DNA from: Providencia manganoxydans
Lineage (GTDB): Bacteria > Pseudomonadota > Gammaproteobacteria > Enterobacterales > Enterobacteriaceae
Length of the DNA stretch: 64,000 nucleotides
Assembly (NCBI RefSeq): GCF_016618195.1
Contig: NZ_CP067099.1
Location: forward strand, 620,001 to 684,000
Reading direction: 5' to 3'
The stretch's first letter is position 1, and every line of letters starts with the position of its first letter. The notes under the pieces were generated by a model, which had not been told where the DNA came from, did not search any database, and saw only the letters and a list, made by a program, of their open reading frames with translations. Shown in pieces: positions 18,292-25,873 of this stretch. The translations under genes were made by a program, and so were the position numbers.

Positions 18292-19344
18292 ATGAATATA
18301 TTAAAAACAAATGACTGTATTATTGTCGGATGGCATTCATCTTGTTATACAGGAAATTTTGACTCACAATTAAATAGTATTATTATAGAGGTTAATGACA
18401 TTTTAAATAAAATGGGTATCAGCTATGCTGATATGTTGAAACATACTATTGCAGTTAAAAGTGGCGAAGTTGAACCTATTTATGCAATTAATCAATTTCA
18501 TGAGGTTGGTCGAAAAATATCTAAAGGATATGGAGAGAAAAAACCTGTAGGTACTATTATTAAGCTTCCTAAACTATTGTTTGATAATGCATTGGTCGCG
18601 ATCGAATTTATTTTTCCATGTAAAAAAACAGATGTTTTATGTTTACCTTTTAACACTATGAAAATGGATGTAAGTCGTTCTTTAATATATGAAAAACTTC
18701 TTTATATTACCGGTACGGAAGCCTTGGAAGTTGTAGATGATGCTATTAATTCTTATTATGTGAGCAGTACTTTAGAGGAACAAATTGAAGTTGTATTTCA
18801 AAAAATCAATCATTCAATTATCGAGCTTGATTATCTGATGGATGATATATTTTTATTGAATGTTTATTTACGTAGCGATATTGCTTACCAAACCGCAGTC
18901 GAATTGATAAAGCAAGAAATTGCTAAATATACAGATAATACACTTGCGATTAACTGTAATATTAATGTCACGTATTGTGATGGTATGGCTACTGATGATT
19001 TTTTAATTGAAATCGATGGTTTTGTTAAGAACAAAAACTCCACTTCAGATGAGCCTATTAGTTATGCATGTTTTCAACTTAATTTAGACTTGTATGATAG
19101 CTTTAATCATGCCAAAAATCATCTTGATAACTTATTAAAGAATAACGTATCACCAAGTATTAGAATTACAACAAAATATGTTAAGAGTAAAAGTAGCAGC
19201 GAGGTCTATATTGATATTATACATGATGAACTGATGATGAAATTAAACAATGCTAATATAGATAATTATATCATAGAGACACTTCCAGTTAGAAAACTAA
19301 TGAATAATAAGTCTTTTTTAGAAATAAATATTCATTCATTTTAA
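18292..19344 (+). CDS. Rid (YjgF/YER057c/UK114)-like protein, probably tandem domains
   Basis: Residues about 8-108 fit the Rid fold, with the typical helix (LNSIIIEVNDILNKMGISYADMLK) and the strand pair KPVGTIIKLPKLLFDNALVAIEF. The Arg used by RidA for imine hydrolysis would fall at Gly87, so the canonical catalysis is missing. Residues about 135-240 (YITGTEALEV, then VVFQKINHSI, then IFLLNVYLRSD) look like a second, diverged Rid unit. The remaining C-terminal third is not recognised. Rid-like proteins often accompany amine and amide catabolic genes. It lies 69 bases after the HDAC-like gene and 20 before the MoaF gene. A binding or unusual catalytic role is inferred. Confidence 0.6.
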   Translation: MNILKTNDCIIVGWHSSCYTGNFDSQLNSIIIEVNDILNKMGISYADMLKHTIAVKSGEVEPIYAINQFHEVGRKISKGYGEKKPVGTIIKLPKLLFDNALVAIEFIFPCKKTDVLCLPFNTMKMDVSRSLIYEKLLYITGTEALEVVDDAINSYYVSSTLEEQIEVVFQKINHSIIELDYLMDDIFLLNVYLRSDIAYQTAVELIKQEIAKYTDNTLAINCNINVTYCDGMATDDFLIEIDGFVKNKNSTSDEPISYACFQLNLDLYDSFNHAKNHLDNLLKNNVSPSIRITTKYVKSKSSSEVYIDIIHDELMMKLNNANIDNYIIETLPVRKLMNNKSFLEINIHSF

Positions 19345-19364
19345 TTCATATAATAGGTGATAAT

Positions 19365-20153
19365 ATGACTGAGCAACTAATTCATGATATATCATTTGAT
19401 ACCTTTACTAATGAGTTAAAGAAAAATAGGTTGAAAAGAAGTAATGAGATTATAAATATTGAATTCAATCTTTTTTTAAATAATGAGAGTTTTTATTTTT
19501 GTATTGATGAAAATGATAGGATCAAGACGAATAGTATATTTCTTAGTGATTATTTTGATAACAAAAATAGGCAAATCAGTGATTTAACTGAAGCTGCGCA
19601 AGGTGTTTTTTTGATTGAGTTATCAAAAGGTAATGTGGATTTTGCTCACACAGTTCTGATCTTAGATTTGAATAATAACAATGTTGTTTTATTTGTTTCT
19701 CAATATCAACCGAGCAAAAAAACATCACCTCGTTTTGAACAAAACTACCATATTGGTAGGATTATTGGTAACCATTCAAATACGCTGTTACCAACAGAAA
19801 CTCGTGATTTGATAGGATTACATATTTTAAATGAATATAGTGATACGACCGCAGTAGAACATATCTATATTAATAGTCAGTGGTATGCTTACCATATCTA
19901 TGGTGGTGTGCGTCATGGTGATTGTGATTGTGACCAAGCAAGTTATTTAAAAATTAGAGATAATGTCTATTTATTAGGTTTCAGGGAACGAGCAGTGGAT
20001 GTGGCGATTATCTTGATACTGGATATGGAATCAATGCGGAATACAGGGTTTGCTATTGGTTACACGGATCAACAATGGTTTAGTATTCCTATTGGAGCGT
20101 ACATGAAAAAAATTAACAAAAGGTTAGATGAACATAGCCTTTATGCTTTGTGA
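19365..20153 (+). CDS. MoaF-family protein
   Basis: The 262-residue product has the MoaF pattern: TRDLIGLHIL (about residues 146-155), VEHIYINSQWYAY, GGVRHGDCDCDQ, and GFRERAVDVAII. The block EHIYINS and the following spacing are shared with the C-terminal half of the SDR-MoaF fusion at 13578-15350, so the operon holds two MoaF paralogues. MoaF was named from the Klebsiella monoamine regulon; its biochemical function is not established to my knowledge. The C-terminus overlaps the convergent AraC gene by 13 bases. No signal peptide is seen, so it is cytoplasmic. Confidence 0.82.
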   Translation: MTEQLIHDISFDTFTNELKKNRLKRSNEIINIEFNLFLNNESFYFCIDENDRIKTNSIFLSDYFDNKNRQISDLTEAAQGVFLIELSKGNVDFAHTVLILDLNNNNVVLFVSQYQPSKKTSPRFEQNYHIGRIIGNHSNTLLPTETRDLIGLHILNEYSDTTAVEHIYINSQWYAYHIYGGVRHGDCDCDQASYLKIRDNVYLLGFRERAVDVAIILILDMESMRNTGFAIGYTDQQWFSIPIGAYMKKINKRLDEHSLYAL

Positions 20154-21196
20154 TGACTATTTTTTTTAATGTATTGTAGCGGTGGTGAACCAGTCCAGCG
20201 TTTGAAGGCTTTTGAAAATGCGGCACTGTCGGTATAGCCTAGCAATTCAGCTAGGCTATCAATTCTGATGTTTTCTTCAACGAGTTTGTTAATTGAAATA
20301 TCACAACGAATTTTATCGAGAATATCTGAAAAATTGATGTTCTCTTTTGCCAGTTTCCTCTGAAGCGTTCTCGGTGAGATATATAATTTAGAGGCTATAC
20401 AAGAGAGTGAAATATCTTTCTCAGATAAAATATATTGATGAACAATGTCTTGAACTCGTGTACTCATTGATGCAGGCATACTTGTTGAGTGTTTGAGTCT
20501 GTCCAAATGGTTTTTTAAGAAAAAAATAAAGGTTTCATCATACTCTTTTTGGTTAAAATTATCATGAAGCCAATGTTCACTGAATGAAATCGCATTGAAT
20601 TTAGCATTGTCTTCATAATGAGTCGGAATTATTTTTTTTAAATTTTCTTTGTCTTTTTTAGTGAGTGCATATTGAAAATGAAATGAATCAGGTACCCAGT
20701 TTTCCCCCAATCGCTCACGTAATTGGCTCACTAAACGAAACAGACTATACTCAATATCAAATCTATAAAAATCAGGCTTAAGTATACTGACTTCATAGTT
20801 AACAAAAGCTTTATGATTTTCTATGATAATATTTGTGTTAGTTTTACCTTGAAATAAATCGGTATATTTATTCAATTCAATTAAGGCATCATATAATGTC
20901 TTTGCAGACATAAAAATCTCTCCAATAGGAGAGTAGTTATGATTACAAGAGGAAAGTCCAGCTTTAGCGCACCATTGTAAGTCTTTGGTTTCATAAGCGA
21001 TTAATCGTAAAAATTCGTTATATACCTGTATTGGGGCGACCTCAGTTAGCTTTAATAGCTTAAATTTATTATATAAAACTTTCGATCTATATGAGAAAGG
21101 GACATCTATTGATTGCAAATAACTTATTATCTCAGATAATTTGAGTTGGTGTATGTATGAATGACTAGAGTGATGAATACTATTTTCTTTTTTCAT
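20141..21196 (-). CDS. AraC-family regulator with arabinose-binding-like (OruR-type) N-terminal domain
   Basis: The 351-residue protein has a long N-terminal sensor domain of the type found in OruR-like AraC regulators (GLSSCNHNYSPIGEIFMSAKT and FRFDIEYSLFRLVSQLRERLG-like pattern). The C-terminal DNA-binding domain follows: ISLSCIASKLYISPRTLQRKL, then IRIDSLAELLGYTDSAAFSKAF and RWTGSPPLQYIKK. The ATG at 21196 is preferred over a TTG 51 bases upstream, giving the usual family length. Its end overlaps the MoaF gene by 13 bases, an unusually tight convergent arrangement. It is the likely regulator of the operon at 12360-20153. Confidence 0.85.
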   Translation of the reverse strand: MKKENSIHHSSHSYIHQLKLSEIISYLQSIDVPFSYRSKVLYNKFKLLKLTEVAPIQVYNEFLRLIAYETKDLQWCAKAGLSSCNHNYSPIGEIFMSAKTLYDALIELNKYTDLFQGKTNTNIIIENHKAFVNYEVSILKPDFYRFDIEYSLFRLVSQLRERLGENWVPDSFHFQYALTKKDKENLKKIIPTHYEDNAKFNAISFSEHWLHDNFNQKEYDETFIFFLKNHLDRLKHSTSMPASMSTRVQDIVHQYILSEKDISLSCIASKLYISPRTLQRKLAKENINFSDILDKIRCDISINKLVEENIRIDSLAELLGYTDSAAFSKAFKRWTGSPPLQYIKKNSHHKA

Positions 21197-21685
21197 ATTG
21201 ATGTCTCGTATTAAGGAGATACTATTTTTATGAATTAAATACACCAATTCATCATTTTTAGATAATAAATTTACATGTTACTAACTAAATAGCAACGATT
21301 TTGTATGGTTATCACTTTATATAGATAAATTAAATCAATTTCATCCCTTTTTATATTAATTAATAGATATGGTTAATTAATGTTTACTCTCATACATAAA
21401 ATACTGATGGTATTTATATACAAAAGGGATAATAGATTTAGAATTCATTATTTTTATCGCCATAAGTGATGGTCTTTTTAAGGTGGTCGTAAATAGATTT
21501 GTTATGTTTGTCTTTATTGCCTTATATTCAAATCACTGTAAGAAACTTTGCGTTATACCACTAAAGTATTAGTCACAGTTGCAGATAAAAATGATACTGG
21601 TATAACAATTACGAATAAATATGATCCTCATTTTTTTCGCTGCTATCCATAATAAATAACAAGAAATATTTTAGTTAGGGGGTAT
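21197..21685. other. Intergenic region of about 490 bases
   Basis: AT-rich DNA between the minus-strand AraC gene and the plus-strand DoxX gene. It must hold both promoters. I see no gene, convincing repeat or hairpin in it. Confidence 0.4.
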
Positions 21686-22111
21686 ATGGTGTTAGGTTTC
21701 TTTAATCGGTTGTTGGCGCATGACGATGCTGGAAAGTTATTATTGCGCATTACTATTGGTGGGCTCATGTTGTTCCATGGCATGAGTAAATTATTAACGG
21801 GAGCTAGCGGTGTTAAAGCCATGTTAGCTGCTTACGGTTTACCTGAATTTATTGCGTATGGGACCATCTTAGGTGAAGTGGTCGCGCCTATTTTGATTAT
21901 TCTGGGTATTTTAACACGACCATCGGCACTTTTGGTTGCTTTCACTATGGTGGTTGCATGGTTGATGGTCGGTTTAGATAAAACTTTTGTACTTGAAAAA
22001 ACAGGTGCGTGGGCAATAGAAAGTATCGTTTACTTTTTTGTTGGCTCTATTGCTTTGGCATTGATGGGAGCGGGGCGGTTCTCTATTATCAAAAACCCAA
22101 ATTGGCGTTAA
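21686..22111 (+). CDS. DoxX-family membrane protein
   Basis: The 141-residue protein has four hydrophobic segments and the DoxX pattern LLRITIGGLMLFHGMSKL (about residues 18-35), then AYGTILGEVVAPILIILGI and FVGSIALALMGAGRFS. DoxX proteins are small inner-membrane proteins, some tied to quinone or thiol redox chemistry. The neighbouring convergent gene encodes a glutathione S-transferase, a pairing that fits detoxification but is not proof. The ATG follows a TAGGGGG sequence closely. Confidence 0.85.
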   Translation: MVLGFFNRLLAHDDAGKLLLRITIGGLMLFHGMSKLLTGASGVKAMLAAYGLPEFIAYGTILGEVVAPILIILGILTRPSALLVAFTMVVAWLMVGLDKTFVLEKTGAWAIESIVYFFVGSIALALMGAGRFSIIKNPNWR

Positions 22112-22120
22112 ATATTGTAA

Positions 22121-22140
22121 GGCCATCGAGTTTGATGGCC
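22121..22140. terminator. Hairpin between convergent genes
   Basis: GGCCATC (22121-22127) and GATGGCC (22134-22140) form a perfect 7-bp stem between the DoxX and glutathione S-transferase genes. There is no run of T after it on either strand, so termination would be weak or factor-assisted. Confidence 0.45.
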
Positions 22141-22154
22141 GTAACTGATCATGG

Positions 22155-22748
22155 TCACATTCTTTCTATAAAGGCTTTGTGTGATTTGAGAGCCTGTAAG
22201 TAATTGTGTATTACGGCAGTAGGTTTAAGGAAATTAATTTTTTCTAAGAACAGTAAAAATGAGCCGATATATGCATCAACCGCAGTGAGCTGTTTTCCAC
22301 AAATATAAGGAGCAGCGTTGGCGATCCCAGTCTCTAAACAATCCATTACTCGTTCTAATGAACCAAAACCTGACATTTTTTGTTGTTCGGCATCTAATTC
22401 TAAGCCCATAGCATGAGCAGTAAATGCAGCTTCAATTGGACCCGCAGTGAAAAAGAACCAACGGTAATAATCAGCGCGTTCAGGTGCTCCTAATGCGGGA
22501 GCCAAACCTTTCTCAATAAATTTATCGGCTAAATAGACACAGATAGCGGCAGTTTCGGTAATAATTTTATCGCCATCGACTAATGCAGGCACTTTTCCCA
22601 TTGGATTAATTGCAAGATATTCTTTAGTGTGCATTTCCTCACCATAGTCGAGTTCAATACGCTGGTACGGTACGTTGAGTAGCTTAAATAGTAGATCAAC
22701 CGTATTACCGCGCGACATTGAATTGGTGTACAGTGTTAGTGAGCTCAT
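22155..22748 (-). CDS. Glutathione S-transferase family protein
   Basis: The 197-residue protein has a thioredoxin-like N-terminal domain (SLTLYTNSMSRGNTVDLLFK) with the family signature NPMGKVPALVDGDKIITETAAICVYLAD. An all-helical C-terminal domain follows (YICGKQLTAVDAYIGSFLLFL). Ser and Arg in the first loop (NSMSRGN) are where beta- and nu-like GSTs bind glutathione. The start at 22748 is preferred because AAGGAAAAG lies seven bases upstream; the longer frame from 22784 has no such site. That ribosome binding site lies at the edge of a perfect inverted repeat (22757-22788), so translation may be controlled. It lies 50 bases downstream of the WYL regulator on the same strand. Confidence 0.87.
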   Translation of the reverse strand: MSSLTLYTNSMSRGNTVDLLFKLLNVPYQRIELDYGEEMHTKEYLAINPMGKVPALVDGDKIITETAAICVYLADKFIEKGLAPALGAPERADYYRWFFFTAGPIEAAFTAHAMGLELDAEQQKMSGFGSLERVMDCLETGIANAAPYICGKQLTAVDAYIGSFLLFLEKINFLKPTAVIHNYLQALKSHKAFIERM

Positions 22749-22756
22749 GATCTTTT

Positions 22757-22788
22757 CCTTATGATTAAGTTGAGGTGTAATCATAAGG
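22757..22788 (-). promoter_or_regulatory. Inverted repeat in the GST leader
   Basis: CCTTATGATTA (22757-22767) and TAATCATAAGG (22778-22788) are perfect 11-base inverted repeats with a 10-base spacer. Read on the minus strand, the 3' arm ends in AAGG of the GST ribosome binding site, so the mRNA hairpin could hide it. The same dyad could instead be an operator for the upstream regulator. Confidence 0.5.
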
Positions 22789-22798
22789 AAAGCTGTTG

Positions 22799-23497
22799 TC
22801 AGATTTTGTCAGTAGTCATGCATAAAACGTCTTTTCGCCACTGTTCAAATAAATAATGTTTTGGGTACGGTAATTTGTCATCAAGGGCTGAATAGGATTG
22901 GATCCGATCTAATCGAAAATGGCGATAGCTTTGGCGTAATTCACACCATGCTGCGAGCACCTGAGTTTCTCGCATATAGCCAATAGCAATAGGCCAAATG
23001 ATTCTATTGCTGTGTTTACCTTGTTCATCTTGATATTCAATTTTAGCCTTGGTTTCTTTACGTAAACTACGACGTAGATCTTTGGCTATCACATTATCAA
23101 TAGATGTAGTTTGGGTACTTGGTGCAAATAATGTTGTTTGGTGAATAACAGTTTGAGCGCCTTGTTTGACCACAGAATTAATTTTATTTACGGCGCGCAT
23201 TGCAGCTAATTTAAGTTCTTCATCGGCATTGTTTTCAACCCAGCGTAAGCCAAGGATCAGGGCTTCTAATTCATTATCATCGAACATTAATGGAGGCAGT
23301 AATAACCCCGATTTTAATTGGTAGCCAATTCCAGCTTCCCCCACAATTTCTGCTCCCTGACAACGCAATGAGTCAATATCACGATAAATGGATCTGACAC
23401 TTATCTGTAATTTTGATGCAAGCGTATCCGCTGTTACTGGATAACGGCTCTCTTTTAAAATTTGTAATAAGGTCAGCAAACGTTGGGTGCGAGTCAT
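22799..23497 (-). CDS. YafY-type transcriptional regulator (HTH plus WYL domain)
   Basis: The 232-residue protein starts with an HTH_11 helix-turn-helix (RLLTLLQILKESRYPVTAD, then LQISVRSIYRDIDSLRCQG). A partial WYL-type ligand domain follows, with KIEYQDEQGK and RIIWPIAIGYM, then VLAAWCELRQSYRHFRLDRI. Such regulators sense nucleic acids or small ligands, often after stress. The gene is immediately upstream of the GST gene on the same strand, so it may regulate it or itself. The RHFRLDRI motif is characteristic of the family. Confidence 0.86.
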   Translation of the reverse strand: MTRTQRLLTLLQILKESRYPVTADTLASKLQISVRSIYRDIDSLRCQGAEIVGEAGIGYQLKSGLLLPPLMFDDNELEALILGLRWVENNADEELKLAAMRAVNKINSVVKQGAQTVIHQTTLFAPSTQTTSIDNVIAKDLRRSLRKETKAKIEYQDEQGKHSNRIIWPIAIGYMRETQVLAAWCELRQSYRHFRLDRIQSYSALDDKLPYPKHYLFEQWRKDVLCMTTDKI

Positions 23498-23538
23498 TTT
23501 TATCTATTTCAGGCCATAGGGGATAAAAGTCATCATTT

Positions 23539-23573
23539 AAAGTGTGGTAAGGTATTCGACCGTACCACACTTT
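23539..23573 (-). terminator. Terminator-like hairpin after the RNA-repair operon
   Basis: AAAGTGTGGTA (23539-23549) and TACCACACTTT (23563-23573) form a perfect 11-bp stem directly after the stop of the nucleotidyltransferase gene (minus strand). The T run after it is short on either strand. Confidence 0.55.
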
Positions 23574-23574
23574 A

Positions 23575-24375
23575 TTATGCAATTTTATTTATTAAGATTG
23601 TACTTTTCAAAAACTCATCTAATAAGCGGCTATCACGGCTATAGGGCTCAGGTAGATTAAGTGTTTCAGCACTTGCAATCGTTTCACTTATTAATCGATC
23701 AATTGCAGGTCGGCGGGAACCATATTGGCTTTCATTAGCATTTTGTTTGATTACTAATAGCTCGTCGATTTCTGCTAACACTGTATGATCGGTTACTGTT
23801 GCTGCAACTAGTTGCGAAAATGCCATAGGTGGCATATCGTTTGATTGCTCAATCCACCGTAACGCTAATATCGCTCTCAATATATAAAAATACTTTTTAA
23901 GCTTTACTTGCTCATTTTTAAAGTCAGTATGTAAGTTACGCTTTGCTATAGATAGATAGTGATAGCGCGCTTTCAATGATGAATAGAATTTTGATGCTAA
24001 TTGCTCCAATTGTTCAAAGAATAGCTCATCTTTTCGGTAAACAATGGGGGAATGTAGCCATTCAATTAATGCAGGGTTAGAATTACGCATTAACCTCAAT
24101 GCCTTAGATAGCTCCCAACCTGCTATATCTAATTCGTTATCAATGGGTTTTTCAATAACATCACGTTTGCTATCGAGGGTTAAATACCAATCCAATGAAT
24201 GAACGTAGATAAATCGCACATCATAATCACTATCACGCGAGGAAAATCCCCATCCGCGACTTCCTGATTCACAAGCAAAAAGTACTTTTACTTGATGTTC
24301 TATTTCTATTTTTACTAAAGCCTCTCGGATCCGTTTTTGCATCTGTGATGATACCATCACGCATTGGCTTTCCAT
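23575..24375 (-). CDS. RtcB-associated nucleotidyltransferase (RlaP/YcgL-type)
   Basis: The 266-residue protein has the pol-beta-type nucleotidyltransferase motif near its N-terminus: CESGSRGWGF (about 34-43), then RDSDYDVRF with the two metal-binding Asp. Later blocks include NPALIEWLHSPIVY and YHYLSIAKRNL, typical of the predicted-nucleotidyltransferase family often linked to rtcB. A strong AGGAGA ribosome binding site precedes the ATG. It lies 9 bases after rtcB in the same operon, in the place where E. coli has the RNA cyclase gene rtcA. The inferred role is modifying or preparing RNA ends in RtcB-dependent repair. The reaction is not known to me. Confidence 0.82.
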   Translation of the reverse strand: MESQCVMVSSQMQKRIREALVKIEIEHQVKVLFACESGSRGWGFSSRDSDYDVRFIYVHSLDWYLTLDSKRDVIEKPIDNELDIAGWELSKALRLMRNSNPALIEWLHSPIVYRKDELFFEQLEQLASKFYSSLKARYHYLSIAKRNLHTDFKNEQVKLKKYFYILRAILALRWIEQSNDMPPMAFSQLVAATVTDHTVLAEIDELLVIKQNANESQYGSRRPAIDRLISETIASAETLNLPEPYSRDSRLLDEFLKSTILINKIA

Positions 24376-24384
24376 GCTGTTCTC

Positions 24385-25611
24385 CTATCCTTTTACACAC
24401 ACCACTTGGCGTAGCGTATGTACAATTTCTACCAATGATGATTGTGCGGCCATTACGGCATCAATATCTTTATAGGCCATTGGAATTTCATCAATCACAT
24501 CACTATCTTTTCGGCACTCAACATGGGCAGTGGCTATTTTCTGATCGGATACTGAATAACGTTTTTTGGCTTCAGTACGACTCATCACACGGCCTGCACC
24601 ATGGCTACATGAGCAGAAGCTTTCTTCATTTCCTAGACCACGAACGATGAAACTTTTGGCTCCCATTGAGCCTGGAATGATCCCCATTTGTCCTTTTTTC
24701 GCCGATACCGCACCTTTACGTGTCACCAAAATTTCTTCACCAAAATGTTGTTCTTTCTGCACATAGTTATGATGGCAATTAACCGCTTCTTGTTGCGTGG
24801 TAAAAGGTTTAGCAATCTGTTTAGATAGCGCTTCAAGTACTCGGTGCATCATCACTTCACGGTTATGACGAGCAAAATCTTGTGCCCAGCCAACGGCTTC
24901 CATGTAGTCATTGAAGTGTCGGCTACCTTCCTCAAAGTAGGCCAAATCGCGATCAGGTAAGTTAGCGATATGTTGCTGCATATCCTGTTGAGCTAATGAA
25001 ATAAACAGGTTACCTATCGCATTACCGACACCACGTGATCCGCTATGTAGCATCACCCATACCCTATCTTGTTCATCTAAACAAAGTTCAATGAAATGGT
25101 TACCGGTCCCCAATGTCCCTAAATGGTTGTAATGATTGGTTCCACGTAGTTTTGGGTACTTATCACAGATACGTTTAAACTGTTCATCTAGAGCAGCCCA
25201 ATGTTGATCAACTATCTCAGGCGCTCGATGCCATGCTCCTTTATCGCGTCCATGTCGATGAGTTGTACGCCCATGCGGCACCGCAGCTTCAATGGCAAAA
25301 CGAATGCTTTGTAGGCTGTCTGGCAGATCAGATGCAGTTAATGACGTTCGTACGGCAATCATTCCACATCCTATATCGACACCAACGGCCGCAGGAATAA
25401 TGGCTCCCTTAGTTGGGATCACGCTACCAATCGTTGAGCCTTTTCCAACATGGACATCTGGCATCACCGCAAGGTGTTTAAAAATAAATGGCATTTTGGC
25501 TGTATTTTGGAGTTGCGATACTGCTTTTGGATCAACTGGAACGCCATTAGTCCACATTTTTACGGGAGCGCTATTTTCTAAAATGAATTCGTTAAAGCTA
25601 CTGCTTATCAT
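24385..25611 (-). CDS. rtcB: RNA-splicing/repair ligase RtcB
   Basis: The 408-residue protein matches E. coli RtcB in length and motifs. These are VMPDVHVGKGSTIG, VGVDIGCGM with metal ligand Cys82, GTLGTGNHFIE, HSGSRGVGN, and SHGAGRVMSR with His337, the residue that carries GMP. RtcB joins 2',3'-cyclic phosphate or 3'-phosphate RNA ends to 5'-OH ends using GTP and manganese. The start has AAGGAA seven bases upstream. A sigma-54 promoter lies about 95 bases upstream (25706-25722), and the regulator RtcR is encoded divergently. Expression should therefore require RtcR activation by RNA damage products. Confidence 0.95.
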   Translation of the reverse strand: MISSSFNEFILENSAPVKMWTNGVPVDPKAVSQLQNTAKMPFIFKHLAVMPDVHVGKGSTIGSVIPTKGAIIPAAVGVDIGCGMIAVRTSLTASDLPDSLQSIRFAIEAAVPHGRTTHRHGRDKGAWHRAPEIVDQHWAALDEQFKRICDKYPKLRGTNHYNHLGTLGTGNHFIELCLDEQDRVWVMLHSGSRGVGNAIGNLFISLAQQDMQQHIANLPDRDLAYFEEGSRHFNDYMEAVGWAQDFARHNREVMMHRVLEALSKQIAKPFTTQQEAVNCHHNYVQKEQHFGEEILVTRKGAVSAKKGQMGIIPGSMGAKSFIVRGLGNEESFCSCSHGAGRVMSRTEAKKRYSVSDQKIATAHVECRKDSDVIDEIPMAYKDIDAVMAAQSSLVEIVHTLRQVVCVKG

Positions 25612-25705
25612 TATTTATTCCTTAGTTTTTAATTTTTAGTTGCCACGCTATCTTTACTGACTGCATTCTCGGTTTAGTCATATCTGATAGTGGGTGAAAT
25701 AAGTA

Positions 25706-25722
25706 TTGCTATAAGCGTGCCA
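25706..25722 (-). promoter_or_regulatory. Sigma-54 promoter of rtcB
   Basis: On the minus strand the sequence reads TGGCACGCTTATAGCAA. It matches the sigma-54 consensus TGGCACG-N4-TTGCA except for one base, and keeps the GG and GC elements exactly ten bases apart. The site points toward rtcB. RtcR, a sigma-54 activator, is encoded divergently, so promoter and regulator agree. Confidence 0.8.
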
Positions 25723-25873
25723 ATTATGAAAAATCCGCTGAAAATATTTTTATCTATATGATATTAAATGGATAATTTATTTTTTTGTTTTTAGGGTGTT
25801 ATTTTTCAAGTAAATGTCTTATGTTATTTTTTATCTTTTTATATATAAACTTATAAATTTATATAAGGTATTT

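Noticed and set aside
25814..25873. Longer RtcR start
   Set aside because: The extra residues are a low-complexity hydrophobic tail absent from RtcR; ATG 25874 has a ribosome binding site.
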